DNA from: Epibacterium ulvae
GTDB lineage: Bacteria > Pseudomonadota > Alphaproteobacteria > Rhodobacterales > Rhodobacteraceae
Length of the DNA: 64,000 nucleotides
Direction: 5' to 3'
Assembly: GCF_900102795.1 (NCBI RefSeq)
Contig: NZ_FMWG01000003.1
Coordinates: 1-64,000 of the forward strand
This document shows, piece after piece, positions 8,608-17,242 of this stretch. The notes under the pieces were generated by a model. That model saw nothing but the letters and a program-made list of their open reading frames with translations, did not search any database and was not told the DNA's origin. The position numbers and the translations under genes were made by a program. The number at the start of each line of letters is the position of its first letter. Position 1 is the first letter of the stretch.

Positions 8608-9048
8608 TCAGTGATCACCAAATTTTTCTGGTAGGACTTTTGACAATACGCCGATCAAAAATGCGGTGCTGATGCCAAACGTCAGCAAACCAGTGATCGC
8701 GCAGAACGTTGCTACGATGCGAGAGCCTTCACCTAAGACAATATCCCCATATCCCAACGTCGTATAAGTGACGGTCGCGAAGTAAAAGCTTGTGCCAAAG
8801 TCTGGAAGATCAGCAATCAGTAAAAACACAGCTGCCCAAGTCCAGATTTGAACCGTATGTGCTGCGAGGATAACGCCCAGCGTCAGGAGTAAGAACACAA
8901 TGCCCCGGCGAAGAGGGTGCCTATCATCCGGAATGAGGCCAGCCAACCATTTGAACAGCGGCAAGCTCAGCGCGACAGCCACAACATGGATCACTGCGCT
9001 TAAGGCGAGAAGGCCTGAGCCAAAGAGTATCTGTTGTAGGTTGCTCAC
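8608..9048 (-). CDS. small potassium-channel-like membrane protein (ion channel 2 family)
   Basis: The product has 146 residues with hydrophobic helices at about 7-35, 48-80 and 113-135. The selectivity filter is TLGYGD at 97-102, preceded by the pore helix SFYFATVTYTT. There is no cytosolic ligand domain. The start is GTG at 9048. The gene is divergent from the RND adaptor gene, 72 bases away, so they may share control. It is the second channel-type gene within 5 kb but belongs to a different subfamily from the one at 4297-5346. Function beyond cation conduction cannot be read from sequence. Confidence 0.75.
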   Translation of the reverse strand: MSNLQQILFGSGLLALSAVIHVVAVALSLPLFKWLAGLIPDDRHPLRRGIVFLLLTLGVILAAHTVQIWTWAAVFLLIADLPDFGTSFYFATVTYTTLGYGDIVLGEGSRIVATFCAITGLLTFGISTAFLIGVLSKVLPEKFGDH

Positions 9049-9120
9049 AATGCGACTTCCAAATGTCCACGATTTCTTGCAGTGTTACTGCAAGTTGAGC
9101 CGGTTTGGGGAGCAGTTTCT

Positions 9121-10368
9121 ATGAAGTCGTTTTGCAGTATGTTGGGCTTAGTCATCGCGTCCATGGTCGTTCCAACGGCGAGCAGTGCACAAGAGCAAAC
9201 AATCCGACCGGCCAAAGTTGTGGATATCAGAGCCAGTGATACGATGGTTTCCAGGCGGTATCCGGCATCAGTTTTACCATCACGGGAGATCGAGCTGACG
9301 TTCAAGGTGCCTGGTCAGGTGATTGATTTACCTGTTCGGGCCGCGACCACTGTCAAGACGGGAGATGTCATTGCCCAAATCGACAAACGCGATTACGAAA
9401 ATCAACTCGCCACGTTGCAAAGCCAGCGAGATCAAGCGAGCGCGGAGCTGGACGCACTGAAAGCAGGTGCCCGTGCGGAAGAAATCATCGCATTGGAAGC
9501 TGCAGTCGAGGCGGCTCAGGCACAAGTGGATCAAGCACGGGAAGCGCTCGTGCGGGCTGAGACGCTTCTGGATCGTGGCGTTGCCACACGCGTTCAACTG
9601 GAAGGCGCACAGGCAGAGTCTCGCGTTGCCGAAGCAAATCTTCGAGCTCAGCAAGAACAATTGCGTATCGGGAAATCAGGAGGTCGGCCAGAAGAAATCG
9701 CAGCGGCGGAAGCTGTCATTCGTGGTATCGATGCTCAGATAAAAGCCGCTCAAGATGCTTTGTCAGATACAACTTTGGTTGCCCCCTTTGACGGAATCAT
9801 CGCGCGCCGGGACATAGAGAATTTTTCGAATGTTCAGGCCGGTCAGAGTATTGTGCTTGTGCAGGGGCTCGATGTTGTTCACCTTGCCTTTGACATTCCT
9901 GGCCCAGATGTGACGCAGCTAACCCGCAACGGACCTGACACCATCTCGAACATGGCTTTCTTCGATGCATTGCCGGGGCAAGAGTTTGAAGCGGAAATCG
10001 TTGAGTTTTCTGTTCAGGCAGATAGCGCGACCCAGACTTATCGTGGCCGCGTTGCGGTCGTTGTACCTGAAAATGCGGTGATCTTGCCCGGAATGGTTGC
10101 AAGTGTAGTGGCGTCGACTGAAGGCGCAGGCGCCCAAGTATTTGCTCCGTTGTCGTCGATCGCTTCGAAACCAAACGGTGACCCTTTTGTGTGGGTTGTG
10201 AATGGTGACGGCCTTGTCTCTGAGCAGACTGTCAAGCTTGGGGAAGCAAGTGGCGCAGATGTGGTGATCACGGATGGTCTGTCTGCAGGCGATGTCGTCA
10301 TCGCTGCTGGCGTCAGTCAAATTGTTGACGGCATGACTGTTCGTCCCATCCGTCAAGTCGGGAACTAA
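9121..10368 (+). CDS. RND efflux periplasmic adaptor (membrane fusion protein)
   Basis: The ATG at 9121 gives a clean signal peptide (MKSFCSMLGLVIASMVV, cleavage near ASSA). The mature part has the MFP order: first beta-barrel/lipoyl half around FKVPGQVIDLPVRAATTVKTGD, a long alpha-helical hairpin (about residues 95-200, repeated AEEIIALEAAVEAAQAQVD-like heptads), second lipoyl half with LVAPFDGIIARRDIENF, then beta-barrel and membrane-proximal domain. It probably links the RND pump at 10373 to a TolC-like outer membrane channel encoded elsewhere. Only four bases separate it from the pump gene. Confidence 0.9.
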   Translation: MKSFCSMLGLVIASMVVPTASSAQEQTIRPAKVVDIRASDTMVSRRYPASVLPSREIELTFKVPGQVIDLPVRAATTVKTGDVIAQIDKRDYENQLATLQSQRDQASAELDALKAGARAEEIIALEAAVEAAQAQVDQAREALVRAETLLDRGVATRVQLEGAQAESRVAEANLRAQQEQLRIGKSGGRPEEIAAAEAVIRGIDAQIKAAQDALSDTTLVAPFDGIIARRDIENFSNVQAGQSIVLVQGLDVVHLAFDIPGPDVTQLTRNGPDTISNMAFFDALPGQEFEAEIVEFSVQADSATQTYRGRVAVVVPENAVILPGMVASVVASTEGAGAQVFAPLSSIASKPNGDPFVWVVNGDGLVSEQTVKLGEASGADVVITDGLSAGDVVIAAGVSQIVDGMTVRPIRQVGN

Positions 10369-10372
10369 GACA

Positions 10373-13300
10373 ATGGACCTCGCTCGTTTCGCACTCGAAA
10401 AGCGGCTGATTTCTTATGTCGCAACACTCTTGATTCTCTTTGCAGGGTACTTCGCCTATACCGTTCTTCCGCGCTTTGAGGACCCGGAATTTGTGATCCG
10501 CCAAGCACAGATAGTTACACCCTATCCTGGTGCTTCAGCTGAAGAAGTGGTGGAAGAAGTCACCGAAGTCGTGGAGAACGCGCTTCAACAGCTACAAGGC
10601 GTCCTAGAGGTGCGCTCAGTTTCTTCGCCAGGGCTCAGCACAGTAACGGTCGAATTCACGATTGCCTCGACGCCAGACTACGCTGAACTGAACCAAAAGT
10701 TCTCGCAGATGCGCTCGAAGATTTTGGACGCGCAGTCTCAATTGCCGCCGAACGCATTGGCGAGCCAAGTGTATGACGACTTCGGAGATGTTTACGCCCA
10801 ATATTACGCAATCACTGGCGAAGGCTTCACAATTTCAGACCTGTACGAATACGCAAAAGACTTGCAACGCGAATTGGTCACCGTTGATGGGGTGTCCAAA
10901 GTCGTCTTGAACGGGGTGCAGGACGAGGTGATCTATGTTGAGTATTCTCCTGCGAGCTTAACCGAATTGGGCCTTGCATCATCACAAATTCAACAACTGC
11001 TAGAGGGGCAAAATCTCGTTACACCTGCTGGGTCGGTAAAAGCTGGATCTGCCCGTTTGTTGGTCCGCCCGGAAACCGCAGTGGGGTCCATTGAAGCCAT
11101 CGAGGCGCTGCTCATAACAAACGCTCAGACGAGGACGTCCTTCCGGCTTGGTGATATCGCGACGGTCTATCGTGGGCTCAAGGAACCTGCGTCGTCGTTG
11201 CTCTACCGTAACGGACAGCAAGCGATAGGATTGGGAATATCAAATACATTGGGCGGCAATGTTGTGAACATGGCCGAAGCTGTGAATGCGCGCATTGCAG
11301 AGCTTGAAGCTGAGCGGCCCATCGGTATCGACGTTGCTCCAATCTCGGATCAAGGCTCCAGCGTGAAGGCCTCTGTCGATGATTTTGTGGTCAATGTCGT
11401 GGTGGCTTTGGCGATTGTGGTTGGCACTCTGCTCGTCTTCATGGGCTTGCGTTCCGGCATCCTTATGGGCGGCATCCTACTTGTCACTGTGGCAGGCACG
11501 CTGTTTGGCATGTACCTTTACGGGCTAGATATGCAGCGCATCTCGCTTGGCGCATTGATCATTGCCCTGGGCATGTTGGTCGACAACGCCATCGTCGTTG
11601 TCGAGGGAACCCTTGTACGTGTTCAACGAGGAGAAGATGCATCGGAAGCTTCCCGCGCTGTGGTCAAACAAACAATGTGGCCGCTTCTCGGCGGTACGGT
11701 CGTGGGTATTCTTGCCTTCTCACCCATCGGGTTCTCGCCGGATAACACCGGCGAATACGCAGGCAGCTTGTTTTGGACAATTGCCATTGCGCTCTTGTTC
11801 TCGTGGCTCATCGCTATCTGGTTGACGCCGTATTACTGCGCGGTTCTGCTCAAGGCGGGCAAGGCCAACACGGATAAATCAGAGAATATCATGCTGCGCG
11901 GGTATCGTAGCCTCCTCGTATTCGCCATTCGTGTGCGGTGGCTTACTGTGGGTCTGGTTTTGGCGCTGTTTGCCTCAGCCATTGTGATGTTTAGCGCGGT
12001 GCCTGCCGGGTTTTTCCCATCATCAACACGTGCTCAGTTTGTGATTGATTACTTTCTGCCGCAAGGCACTGATATCAGTCGCACGGAAAGTGACGTCCTA
12101 GAAATCGCCGAGTTCGCGCGAGGGCTTGAAGGTGTCACAGGCACCAACACCGTCGTCGGTGGCGGGCATTTGCGCTTCATGCTGATCTACGAGTCCGAGA
12201 ACAACAATGCGGCCTACGGTCAGGTTCTTGTCGACGTCGAAGACTTCTCGGCCATCGATGGGCTGCGGACAACGTTACAATCTCACATTGACGGGAACTA
12301 TCTGGAATCTAATGCCAAGGTCTGGAAGTTTGTGCTTGGGCCGGGAGGTGGTTCGAAAGTTGAAGCACAGTTTGTTGGTCCAGATGCAGAGGTCCTGAGG
12401 GACCTTGCTGGACAAGCTAAAAGCATCATGTCAAATGCTGGTGCAGTTGCGGTCAAAGACGACTGGCGAGAGCAGTTGCAAGTCGTTCGGCCTGTCATCA
12501 ACAATGAAAATGCGCGCAGGCTTGGGCTGACCCAAGGCGAGATATCCAACGCGATCTATGGTCACCTCACAGGTACAACGCTGGGTGTCTACCGCGAGGG
12601 TGATGAGTTGCGCAATGTGGTCATGCGACCCGTGGAGGCTGCGCGAAACGACGTGGCTGAGATGCGCAATATTCAGGTCTTCAGTTCTGCAGCCGGCGGC
12701 TATATCCCTATCAGCCAAGTCGTTGACCGCTTCGATATTGTATTCGAGGCCGGAAACCTGAGACGCATCGACCGGGCGCTGACCATCACTGCGCAAGCCG
12801 ACAATGCACCAGGCGTTCTATCTGGCGATTTGTTCGATGCCGTAAAGGCACCGATCGAAGCGATCCCATTACCACCGGGCTACAGCTTTGAATGGAAGGG
12901 AGAGTTCGGCAACAGTGCGGAAGCGAATGCGGGCCTTGCATCCACCATGCCCATTGGGTTTGGAGCTATGTTCTTTGTCGTCCTGTTCCTCTTCAATGCA
13001 TGGCGTCAGACTATCATCATCTGGCTGGTCGTACCTTTGGCGCTCATCGGCGTGATCTATGGCCTTGCCGGAACGCAAACGCCGTTGGAGTTCATGGCCA
13101 TTCTTGGTGTGCTGTCATTGACTGGCATGTTGATCAAGAACGCCATTGTGCTGATTGACGAAACGGACAGTCAGATCGAAGCAGGCAAGGCACGCATGTC
13201 CGCTGTGGTGGATGCTGCCGTCAGCCGCGTGCGACCAGTCTCTCTGGGTGTTCTGACCACGGTGCTTGGAGTTGTGCCACTACTATGGGACCCGTTTTTT

Positions 13301-13426
13301 ACATCGTTGGCGATCGTCATCATCTGCGGCCTGAGCTTTGCGACCATCCTGACGCTCATCATCGTGCCAACACTCTATTCGATCTTTTTCAATGTGAGGC
13401 AGAGCGAGGCCGATACACCTGTTTGA
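10373..13426 (+). CDS. RND-family efflux permease (AcrB-like)
   Basis: At 1017 residues it has the standard AcrB-type size, with an N-terminal transmembrane helix, two large periplasmic loops and two groups of membrane helices. The proton relay region in TM4 reads GMLVDNAIVVVEG near 395-407, so one of the two Asp residues of AcrB is Asn, as in a recognised sub-branch of RND pumps. TM10 has the relay Lys in GMLIKNAIVLIDE near 918. It is co-transcribed with the adaptor at 9121. No outer membrane factor or regulator is adjacent. Substrates cannot be predicted. Confidence 0.92.
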   Translation: MDLARFALEKRLISYVATLLILFAGYFAYTVLPRFEDPEFVIRQAQIVTPYPGASAEEVVEEVTEVVENALQQLQGVLEVRSVSSPGLSTVTVEFTIASTPDYAELNQKFSQMRSKILDAQSQLPPNALASQVYDDFGDVYAQYYAITGEGFTISDLYEYAKDLQRELVTVDGVSKVVLNGVQDEVIYVEYSPASLTELGLASSQIQQLLEGQNLVTPAGSVKAGSARLLVRPETAVGSIEAIEALLITNAQTRTSFRLGDIATVYRGLKEPASSLLYRNGQQAIGLGISNTLGGNVVNMAEAVNARIAELEAERPIGIDVAPISDQGSSVKASVDDFVVNVVVALAIVVGTLLVFMGLRSGILMGGILLVTVAGTLFGMYLYGLDMQRISLGALIIALGMLVDNAIVVVEGTLVRVQRGEDASEASRAVVKQTMWPLLGGTVVGILAFSPIGFSPDNTGEYAGSLFWTIAIALLFSWLIAIWLTPYYCAVLLKAGKANTDKSENIMLRGYRSLLVFAIRVRWLTVGLVLALFASAIVMFSAVPAGFFPSSTRAQFVIDYFLPQGTDISRTESDVLEIAEFARGLEGVTGTNTVVGGGHLRFMLIYESENNNAAYGQVLVDVEDFSAIDGLRTTLQSHIDGNYLESNAKVWKFVLGPGGGSKVEAQFVGPDAEVLRDLAGQAKSIMSNAGAVAVKDDWREQLQVVRPVINNENARRLGLTQGEISNAIYGHLTGTTLGVYREGDELRNVVMRPVEAARNDVAEMRNIQVFSSAAGGYIPISQVVDRFDIVFEAGNLRRIDRALTITAQADNAPGVLSGDLFDAVKAPIEAIPLPPGYSFEWKGEFGNSAEANAGLASTMPIGFGAMFFVVLFLFNAWRQTIIIWLVVPLALIGVIYGLAGTQTPLEFMAILGVLSLTGMLIKNAIVLIDETDSQIEAGKARMSAVVDAAVSRVRPVSLGVLTTVLGVVPLLWDPFFTSLAIVIICGLSFATILTLIIVPTLYSIFFNVRQSEADTPV

Positions 13427-13456
13427 ATGCTCATATTTGAATGAAGGCTGGGTTCG

Positions 13457-13820
13457 GTGAGCGAAATCGCCATACCGGCCTTTATTTTCGTTGCGCTTGG
13501 GGTTGTCGTTTTCTTTCTGGGTGCGTTTCTAACCCGCAAAGTGTCTTTCTTGGGCGACTACAATATCCCTGAACCTGTGTCCGGTGGCCTAGGATCACTC
13601 TTTTGACTTGGATATTTTTGCCTTGACCGGCACTCAGATTGGGTTCGATTTTGAGGTCCGCGACTATCTCTTGGTCGTACACATCGCGATTCTGACTGGC
13701 TATTTTCTGCGCCTCGTCATTCTTGAAGATGGTCTAAAACTGCCGCTCTTTGTGCCTTGCCTTTTGGTTTTAATCGCAATGCCCAATACCGTTCGTTGCC
13801 TCTTTCTGTGGATCACATAG
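13457..13820 (+). pseudogene. gltS-type sodium/glutamate symporter remnant
   Basis: A GTG-started reading gives an N-terminal membrane helix followed by SFLGDYNIPEPVSGGL, the hallmark of GltS carriers, and stops at 13604-13606. A second frame continues with LTGTQIGFDFEVRDYLLV, the next conserved GltS block, and then jumps to LKLPLFVPCLLVLIAMPNTV, which resembles a much later GltS segment. So the gene carries a frameshift and a large internal deletion. It directly follows the RND pump gene on the same strand. No function is expected. Confidence 0.7.
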
Positions 13821-13943
13821 CTTGCCCGCACAAAATCCCTTGCGAAAGCAGACCTTGCAAAGTTTGACACATGATCTTCGCGCAGATTTCTAGGAACGAC
13901 GAACGAAAACCTAACGTTCGCTAAAAGAACTCCGGATTTGCAG

Positions 13944-15185
13944 CTATTTCATACTGAACACTTGCTTCATTTCGGCCCACCACTCGCCGTCTTTGCGAGT
14001 TTCGAACGGGTCTTGCATCGGTCCACAAACTGCCCACCATTTCTGTGTTGTAGGATCTGCAGCGATCGCGGCCATGTCGGTCGCTAAATCTGTTCCGGTG
14101 TATTCAAAATATGCAAACATTAGATGCTCGGGTTCTTTAAGGAAAATTGAATAGTTAGAGATATTTGATGCTTTTATACGGTCTAGTACACCCGGCCAGA
14201 CATCGGCATGTAGTTCAATGTAACGTTGAGCATTTTCCGGTCTTAGGCGGATCGTGCTACCAACGCGTAAAAGTTCATTCGGTGCATTGAACGGTAAAAT
14301 AGCGCCTTTGTGACCAATAACCTCTCGGGCAATTTCGTGGGCACTTGAGAGACAAGAGCTTTCGGATTCTCCTTTTATATAAGCCGCAAGAAAGCCGCCA
14401 TTGAAACTATCCCCTGCGCCGGTTGTATCTTTAACAACGTCCGCGGCTGGATACTGGGTCTCGTAGCTCACTCCGCTTAACGGGACTGGGCCAGCTGCTC
14501 CCATTTTCAGTGCGCCTTGTTTGACGCCGATACGATTGAGGCGTTCGATCAGAACCTGATGTGACACATCATCAAATAATGCAATCTCATCTTCGATGGT
14601 CGGAAGGCCGATATCTGTAATCTCCCAGAATGCTTTGACCCAGCGGCGCGCTGTTTCTGTATCTTCCCACAGTGAGGTACGGAAATTTGAATCGAAAGCG
14701 ATTTTCCGATTGGTGGATCGTTTGGATTTTAGAGTGTTGAAAAGGCGCGCGCGGCCTTCTTCAGACATGATCGCAAGCGTGATACCCGACAAATAAACGA
14801 GGTTTGCTGATGAGATTGCTAAGGCTTCGAGGCGATCTTCTTGATCAAAAAGTAAACGCGCCGCAGCCCTATCGCGCCAATAGTGAAAGCGGCGCTCCCC
14901 GTTTGCATCGTTTTGAAGCGCGTATATGCCCATATTGCGACTGGGGTGGTGCCGGACATATTCGGTTGAGATGCCTTCGCGTTGCATCAGGTCCAAGACC
15001 CCTTCAGAGGCGGCGTCTTCGCCCAGAACCGTTACGTAATCGACTTGGATATCTTGATCTGTTGTCTCACGTGCCAAGTAAATTGCCGTGTTCAAAGTGT
15101 CACCACCGAACGCGATTTGCATGCCTTGTGGTCCGTTTGAAATTTCTGCGAGTGGTTCACCGATGCAGGCGACACGATACGTCAT
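13944..15185 (-). CDS. fusion of PfkB-family 2-keto-3-deoxygluconate-type kinase and L-rhamnose/L-fucose-type mutarotase
   Basis: Residues 1-300 are a PfkB sugar kinase: substrate-side GGDTLNTAIYLAR at 28-39 and ATP/catalytic motif DTTGAGDSFNGGF at 253-265, with Asp259 as likely base. Residues about 305-413 are a complete RhaM-type mutarotase (LRPENAQRYIELHADVWPG with catalytic-type His326, YSIFLKEPEHLMFAYFEY, TQKWWAV, GEWWAEM). RhaM proteins normally stand alone at about 105 residues. The kinase half most resembles KDG kinases. The start codon overlaps the lactonase stop (ATGA). In the proposed pathway the two halves act at the first step (sugar anomer interconversion) and the last (KDG to KDPG). 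Substrates are inferred from the neighbours. Confidence 0.85.
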   Translation of the reverse strand: MTYRVACIGEPLAEISNGPQGMQIAFGGDTLNTAIYLARETTDQDIQVDYVTVLGEDAASEGVLDLMQREGISTEYVRHHPSRNMGIYALQNDANGERRFHYWRDRAAARLLFDQEDRLEALAISSANLVYLSGITLAIMSEEGRARLFNTLKSKRSTNRKIAFDSNFRTSLWEDTETARRWVKAFWEITDIGLPTIEDEIALFDDVSHQVLIERLNRIGVKQGALKMGAAGPVPLSGVSYETQYPAADVVKDTTGAGDSFNGGFLAAYIKGESESSCLSSAHEIAREVIGHKGAILPFNAPNELLRVGSTIRLRPENAQRYIELHADVWPGVLDRIKASNISNYSIFLKEPEHLMFAYFEYTGTDLATDMAAIAADPTTQKWWAVCGPMQDPFETRKDGEWWAEMKQVFSMK

Positions 15186-16036
15186 GAGCGTTGTTCCAAA
15201 CCGTAGAAGTGCTGTGCCGTTCCGCCGAAGATGGCAATTTTTTCGTCAGGTGTAAGTTGGCTGAGCAGCTGTTCAGCAACTGTGTGCCAACCTTCATAGT
15301 GGCCCGCTAAATTGAGAACTGGCCAATCGCTGCCCCACATCAACCGGGTTGGTCCAAAGACCTGAAGCACGTGGTCAACCGTAGGTTTGAGTTGACCAAC
15401 ATTCCAATCAGGACCGGCCTCATTTGCAAGGCCCGAGATTTTGCACATGACATTTGGGCATTTTGCCAGTCGCGCCATTTCATTGCGCCAGACGGTTCCC
15501 GGTTCCTTTGTGCTCGCAATTTCGGGCTTGGCACAATGATCGATGACTATTGGCAGATCTGGCAACGCTTGCGCAATTTCTGCGACGACATCAAGATGGC
15601 GAGGTGTAATGAGGGCATCCAATCTAAGCCCCATTTCAGTAACCTGTTCTAAAGCCTCGATAACTTTTGGTCGTGCAATCCATCGGGTCTCTTCGATGTC
15701 CTGCAGCATGGGGCGGATGCCTTTAAACCATGGGTTTTGCGACAGGCGAGATAGCGTTTCAAGGACAGTATCTGCTTCCAAGTCAACCCAACCTACGACG
15801 CCTTTGATAAACGGTGTCGCCTCGGCCAAAGACAGCAAAAACTCGGTTTCAGACACCGTATCAGCGGCTTGCACTACGATGGTGCCATCTATGCCTTGAG
15901 CTTTTATGAGGGGCGCCAAGTCAGCAGGAAGGGTGTCGTGGCGAATGTCTGCCACCTCTTCAGTCATCCACGCGTAATCCCCGCGCGAAATCTGCCAAAA
16001 ATGTTGATGCGCATCAATTTTCTGAGTGGATGACAA
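15182..16036 (-). CDS. amidohydrolase-2 family sugar lactonase (L-fucono/L-galactono-lactonase type)
   Basis: The metal-dependent amidohydrolase begins IDAHQHFW and has the family order KGVVGWVDLEA, FKGIRPMLQD, PIVIDHCAKPEI, VMCKISGL and RLMWGSDWPV; it fits L-fuconolactonase/L-rhamnonolactonase relatives. An ATG at 16054 lacks a ribosome site, whereas GAGGAG lies six bases before the TTG at 16036, so that start is preferred. The product would hydrolyse an aldonolactone made by the aldo-keto reductase at 17239. It is translationally coupled to the kinase-mutarotase gene (ATGA). A candidate operator (16068-16090) lies just upstream. Confidence 0.85.
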   Translation of the reverse strand: MSSTQKIDAHQHFWQISRGDYAWMTEEVADIRHDTLPADLAPLIKAQGIDGTIVVQAADTVSETEFLLSLAEATPFIKGVVGWVDLEADTVLETLSRLSQNPWFKGIRPMLQDIEETRWIARPKVIEALEQVTEMGLRLDALITPRHLDVVAEIAQALPDLPIVIDHCAKPEIASTKEPGTVWRNEMARLAKCPNVMCKISGLANEAGPDWNVGQLKPTVDHVLQVFGPTRLMWGSDWPVLNLAGHYEGWHTVAEQLLSQLTPDEKIAIFGGTAQHFYGLEQRS

Positions 16037-16067
16037 AGTGGTCTCCTCAAACATCGTGCTTGCTATT

Positions 16068-16090
16068 TGGTTTTATATAATTAAAAACCA
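16068..16090. promoter_or_regulatory. candidate operator A of the sugar locus
   Basis: This 23-base site is an imperfect palindrome: TGGTTTT at the left, AAAACCA at the right, with 9 of 11 positions pairing around a central A. It contains the core ATAATTAAAAAC (16077-16088), also found at sites B and C before the ABC importer. It lies between the divergent lactonase and reductase genes. The GntR regulator at 18218 is the likely ligand; that is inference. Confidence 0.55.
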
Positions 16091-16126
16091 TTTTGTAAAG
16101 CACCTTCACACAGGGAAGGAAACTTG

Positions 16127-17242
16127 ATGGTGGTGACCCCAATTTTGCAATTCGGCACTAGTCGTTTTTTGCAGGCTCATGCCGATCTATTTGTGTCAGA
16201 AGCTCGTGAAAATGGGCAGAAGGCAGGGCCGATCACTGTTGTGCAAAGTTCGGATGACCCGGCAAGGCGCGCGCGTCTTGAGGCGCTGGAAAAAGGATTT
16301 CCCGTGCGCATCGAGGGGATCAGTGATCGAGAGCCCGTGCAAGAAACCGTGCAGGTGACGAGCGTCAAGCGGGCTCTATCGACAGCCATCGACTGGTCAG
16401 AAGTTACCCGCGTTTTTGTAGACGAGACAGAAATTGTGTTGTCCAACACTGGGGACACAGGTTTTGAACCCTCTGAAGCTGACACTGGCCGTCAGTTTGA
16501 CCAATCGATGTCTTATCCGGCGAAGCTAAAGTTGTTGCTTCAGTCGAGGTTCGCCGCCTCAAAGTGTGGTATCCAAATCATGCCGATGGAACTGATTATC
16601 GACAACGGTCACGTTTTAAGAGATCGCGTTTTGGAGCTGGCACAAAATGACTCCGATGCGTTTCGGACTTACTTGCAAAGAGATGTTGTGTGGGTCAATT
16701 CACTGGTTGACCGCATTGTCTCTCAGCCATTGCGGCCAGCAGGTGCGGTGGCAGAACCTTATGCGCTTTGGGCGATCGAAGATCAGCCGGGACTTAAGCT
16801 TCCGTGCAGCCATCCATCTGTTCAAGTGGTGCCTTCATTAGCCCAAATCGAAGCTTTGAAGCTCTTTGTTTTGAATCTTGGCCATACTGTATTGGCCGAT
16901 CATTGGCTGCAGTCTCGGGGATGCAAGGGCACGAAGGTGCGTGAGATGATGGCGGAGCCGAAAACGCGCCATCATCTTGAGCAGGTTTATCAACTCGAAG
17001 TGAGGCCCGCGTTTTCCGCAGCAGGTATTGCGCAAGAGTTCGATGACTATGTGCAGACCACGTTCGAGCGATTTGAAAACCCATTTCTGGATCATCGTAT
17101 TGCCGATATCGCCCAAAACCATAATCAGAAGATTGAGCGGCGGATCAAAGCCATGTTGGACTTCGCGATTGAACACAACGACCGTAGCCCCAAACCGGTA
17201 TTAACGGGGATCGTGGGCCGTCAAACGCGAGACGCATCATGA
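16127..17242 (+). CDS. mannitol dehydrogenase-family oxidoreductase, tagaturonate reductase-like
   Basis: The ATG at 16127 follows GGGAAGGA at good distance. The 371-residue protein starts with a dinucleotide-binding motif of the polyol dehydrogenase type (ILQFGTSRFLQAHADLF), then MPMELIIDNGHVLRD and VNSLVDRIVSQP, matching UxaB (tagaturonate reductase) and UxuB rather than mannitol dehydrogenase proper. It is about 110 residues shorter than E. coli UxaB. Expected reaction is NADH reduction of D-tagaturonate to D-altronate. It overlaps the aldo-keto reductase gene by four bases (ATGA). Substrate is inferred from the altronate dehydratase and dehydrogenase in the same locus. Confidence 0.75.
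   Translation: MVVTPILQFGTSRFLQAHADLFVSEARENGQKAGPITVVQSSDDPARRARLEALEKGFPVRIEGISDREPVQETVQVTSVKRALSTAIDWSEVTRVFVDETEIVLSNTGDTGFEPSEADTGRQFDQSMSYPAKLKLLLQSRFAASKCGIQIMPMELIIDNGHVLRDRVLELAQNDSDAFRTYLQRDVVWVNSLVDRIVSQPLRPAGAVAEPYALWAIEDQPGLKLPCSHPSVQVVPSLAQIEALKLFVLNLGHTVLADHWLQSRGCKGTKVREMMAEPKTRHHLEQVYQLEVRPAFSAAGIAQEFDDYVQTTFERFENPFLDHRIADIAQNHNQKIERRIKAMLDFAIEHNDRSPKPVLTGIVGRQTRDAS

Noticed and set aside
8326-8634. Open frame on both strands before the small channel gene
   Set aside because: No ribosome site or family motif, and dual open frames suggest composition or a decayed repeat rather than a gene.
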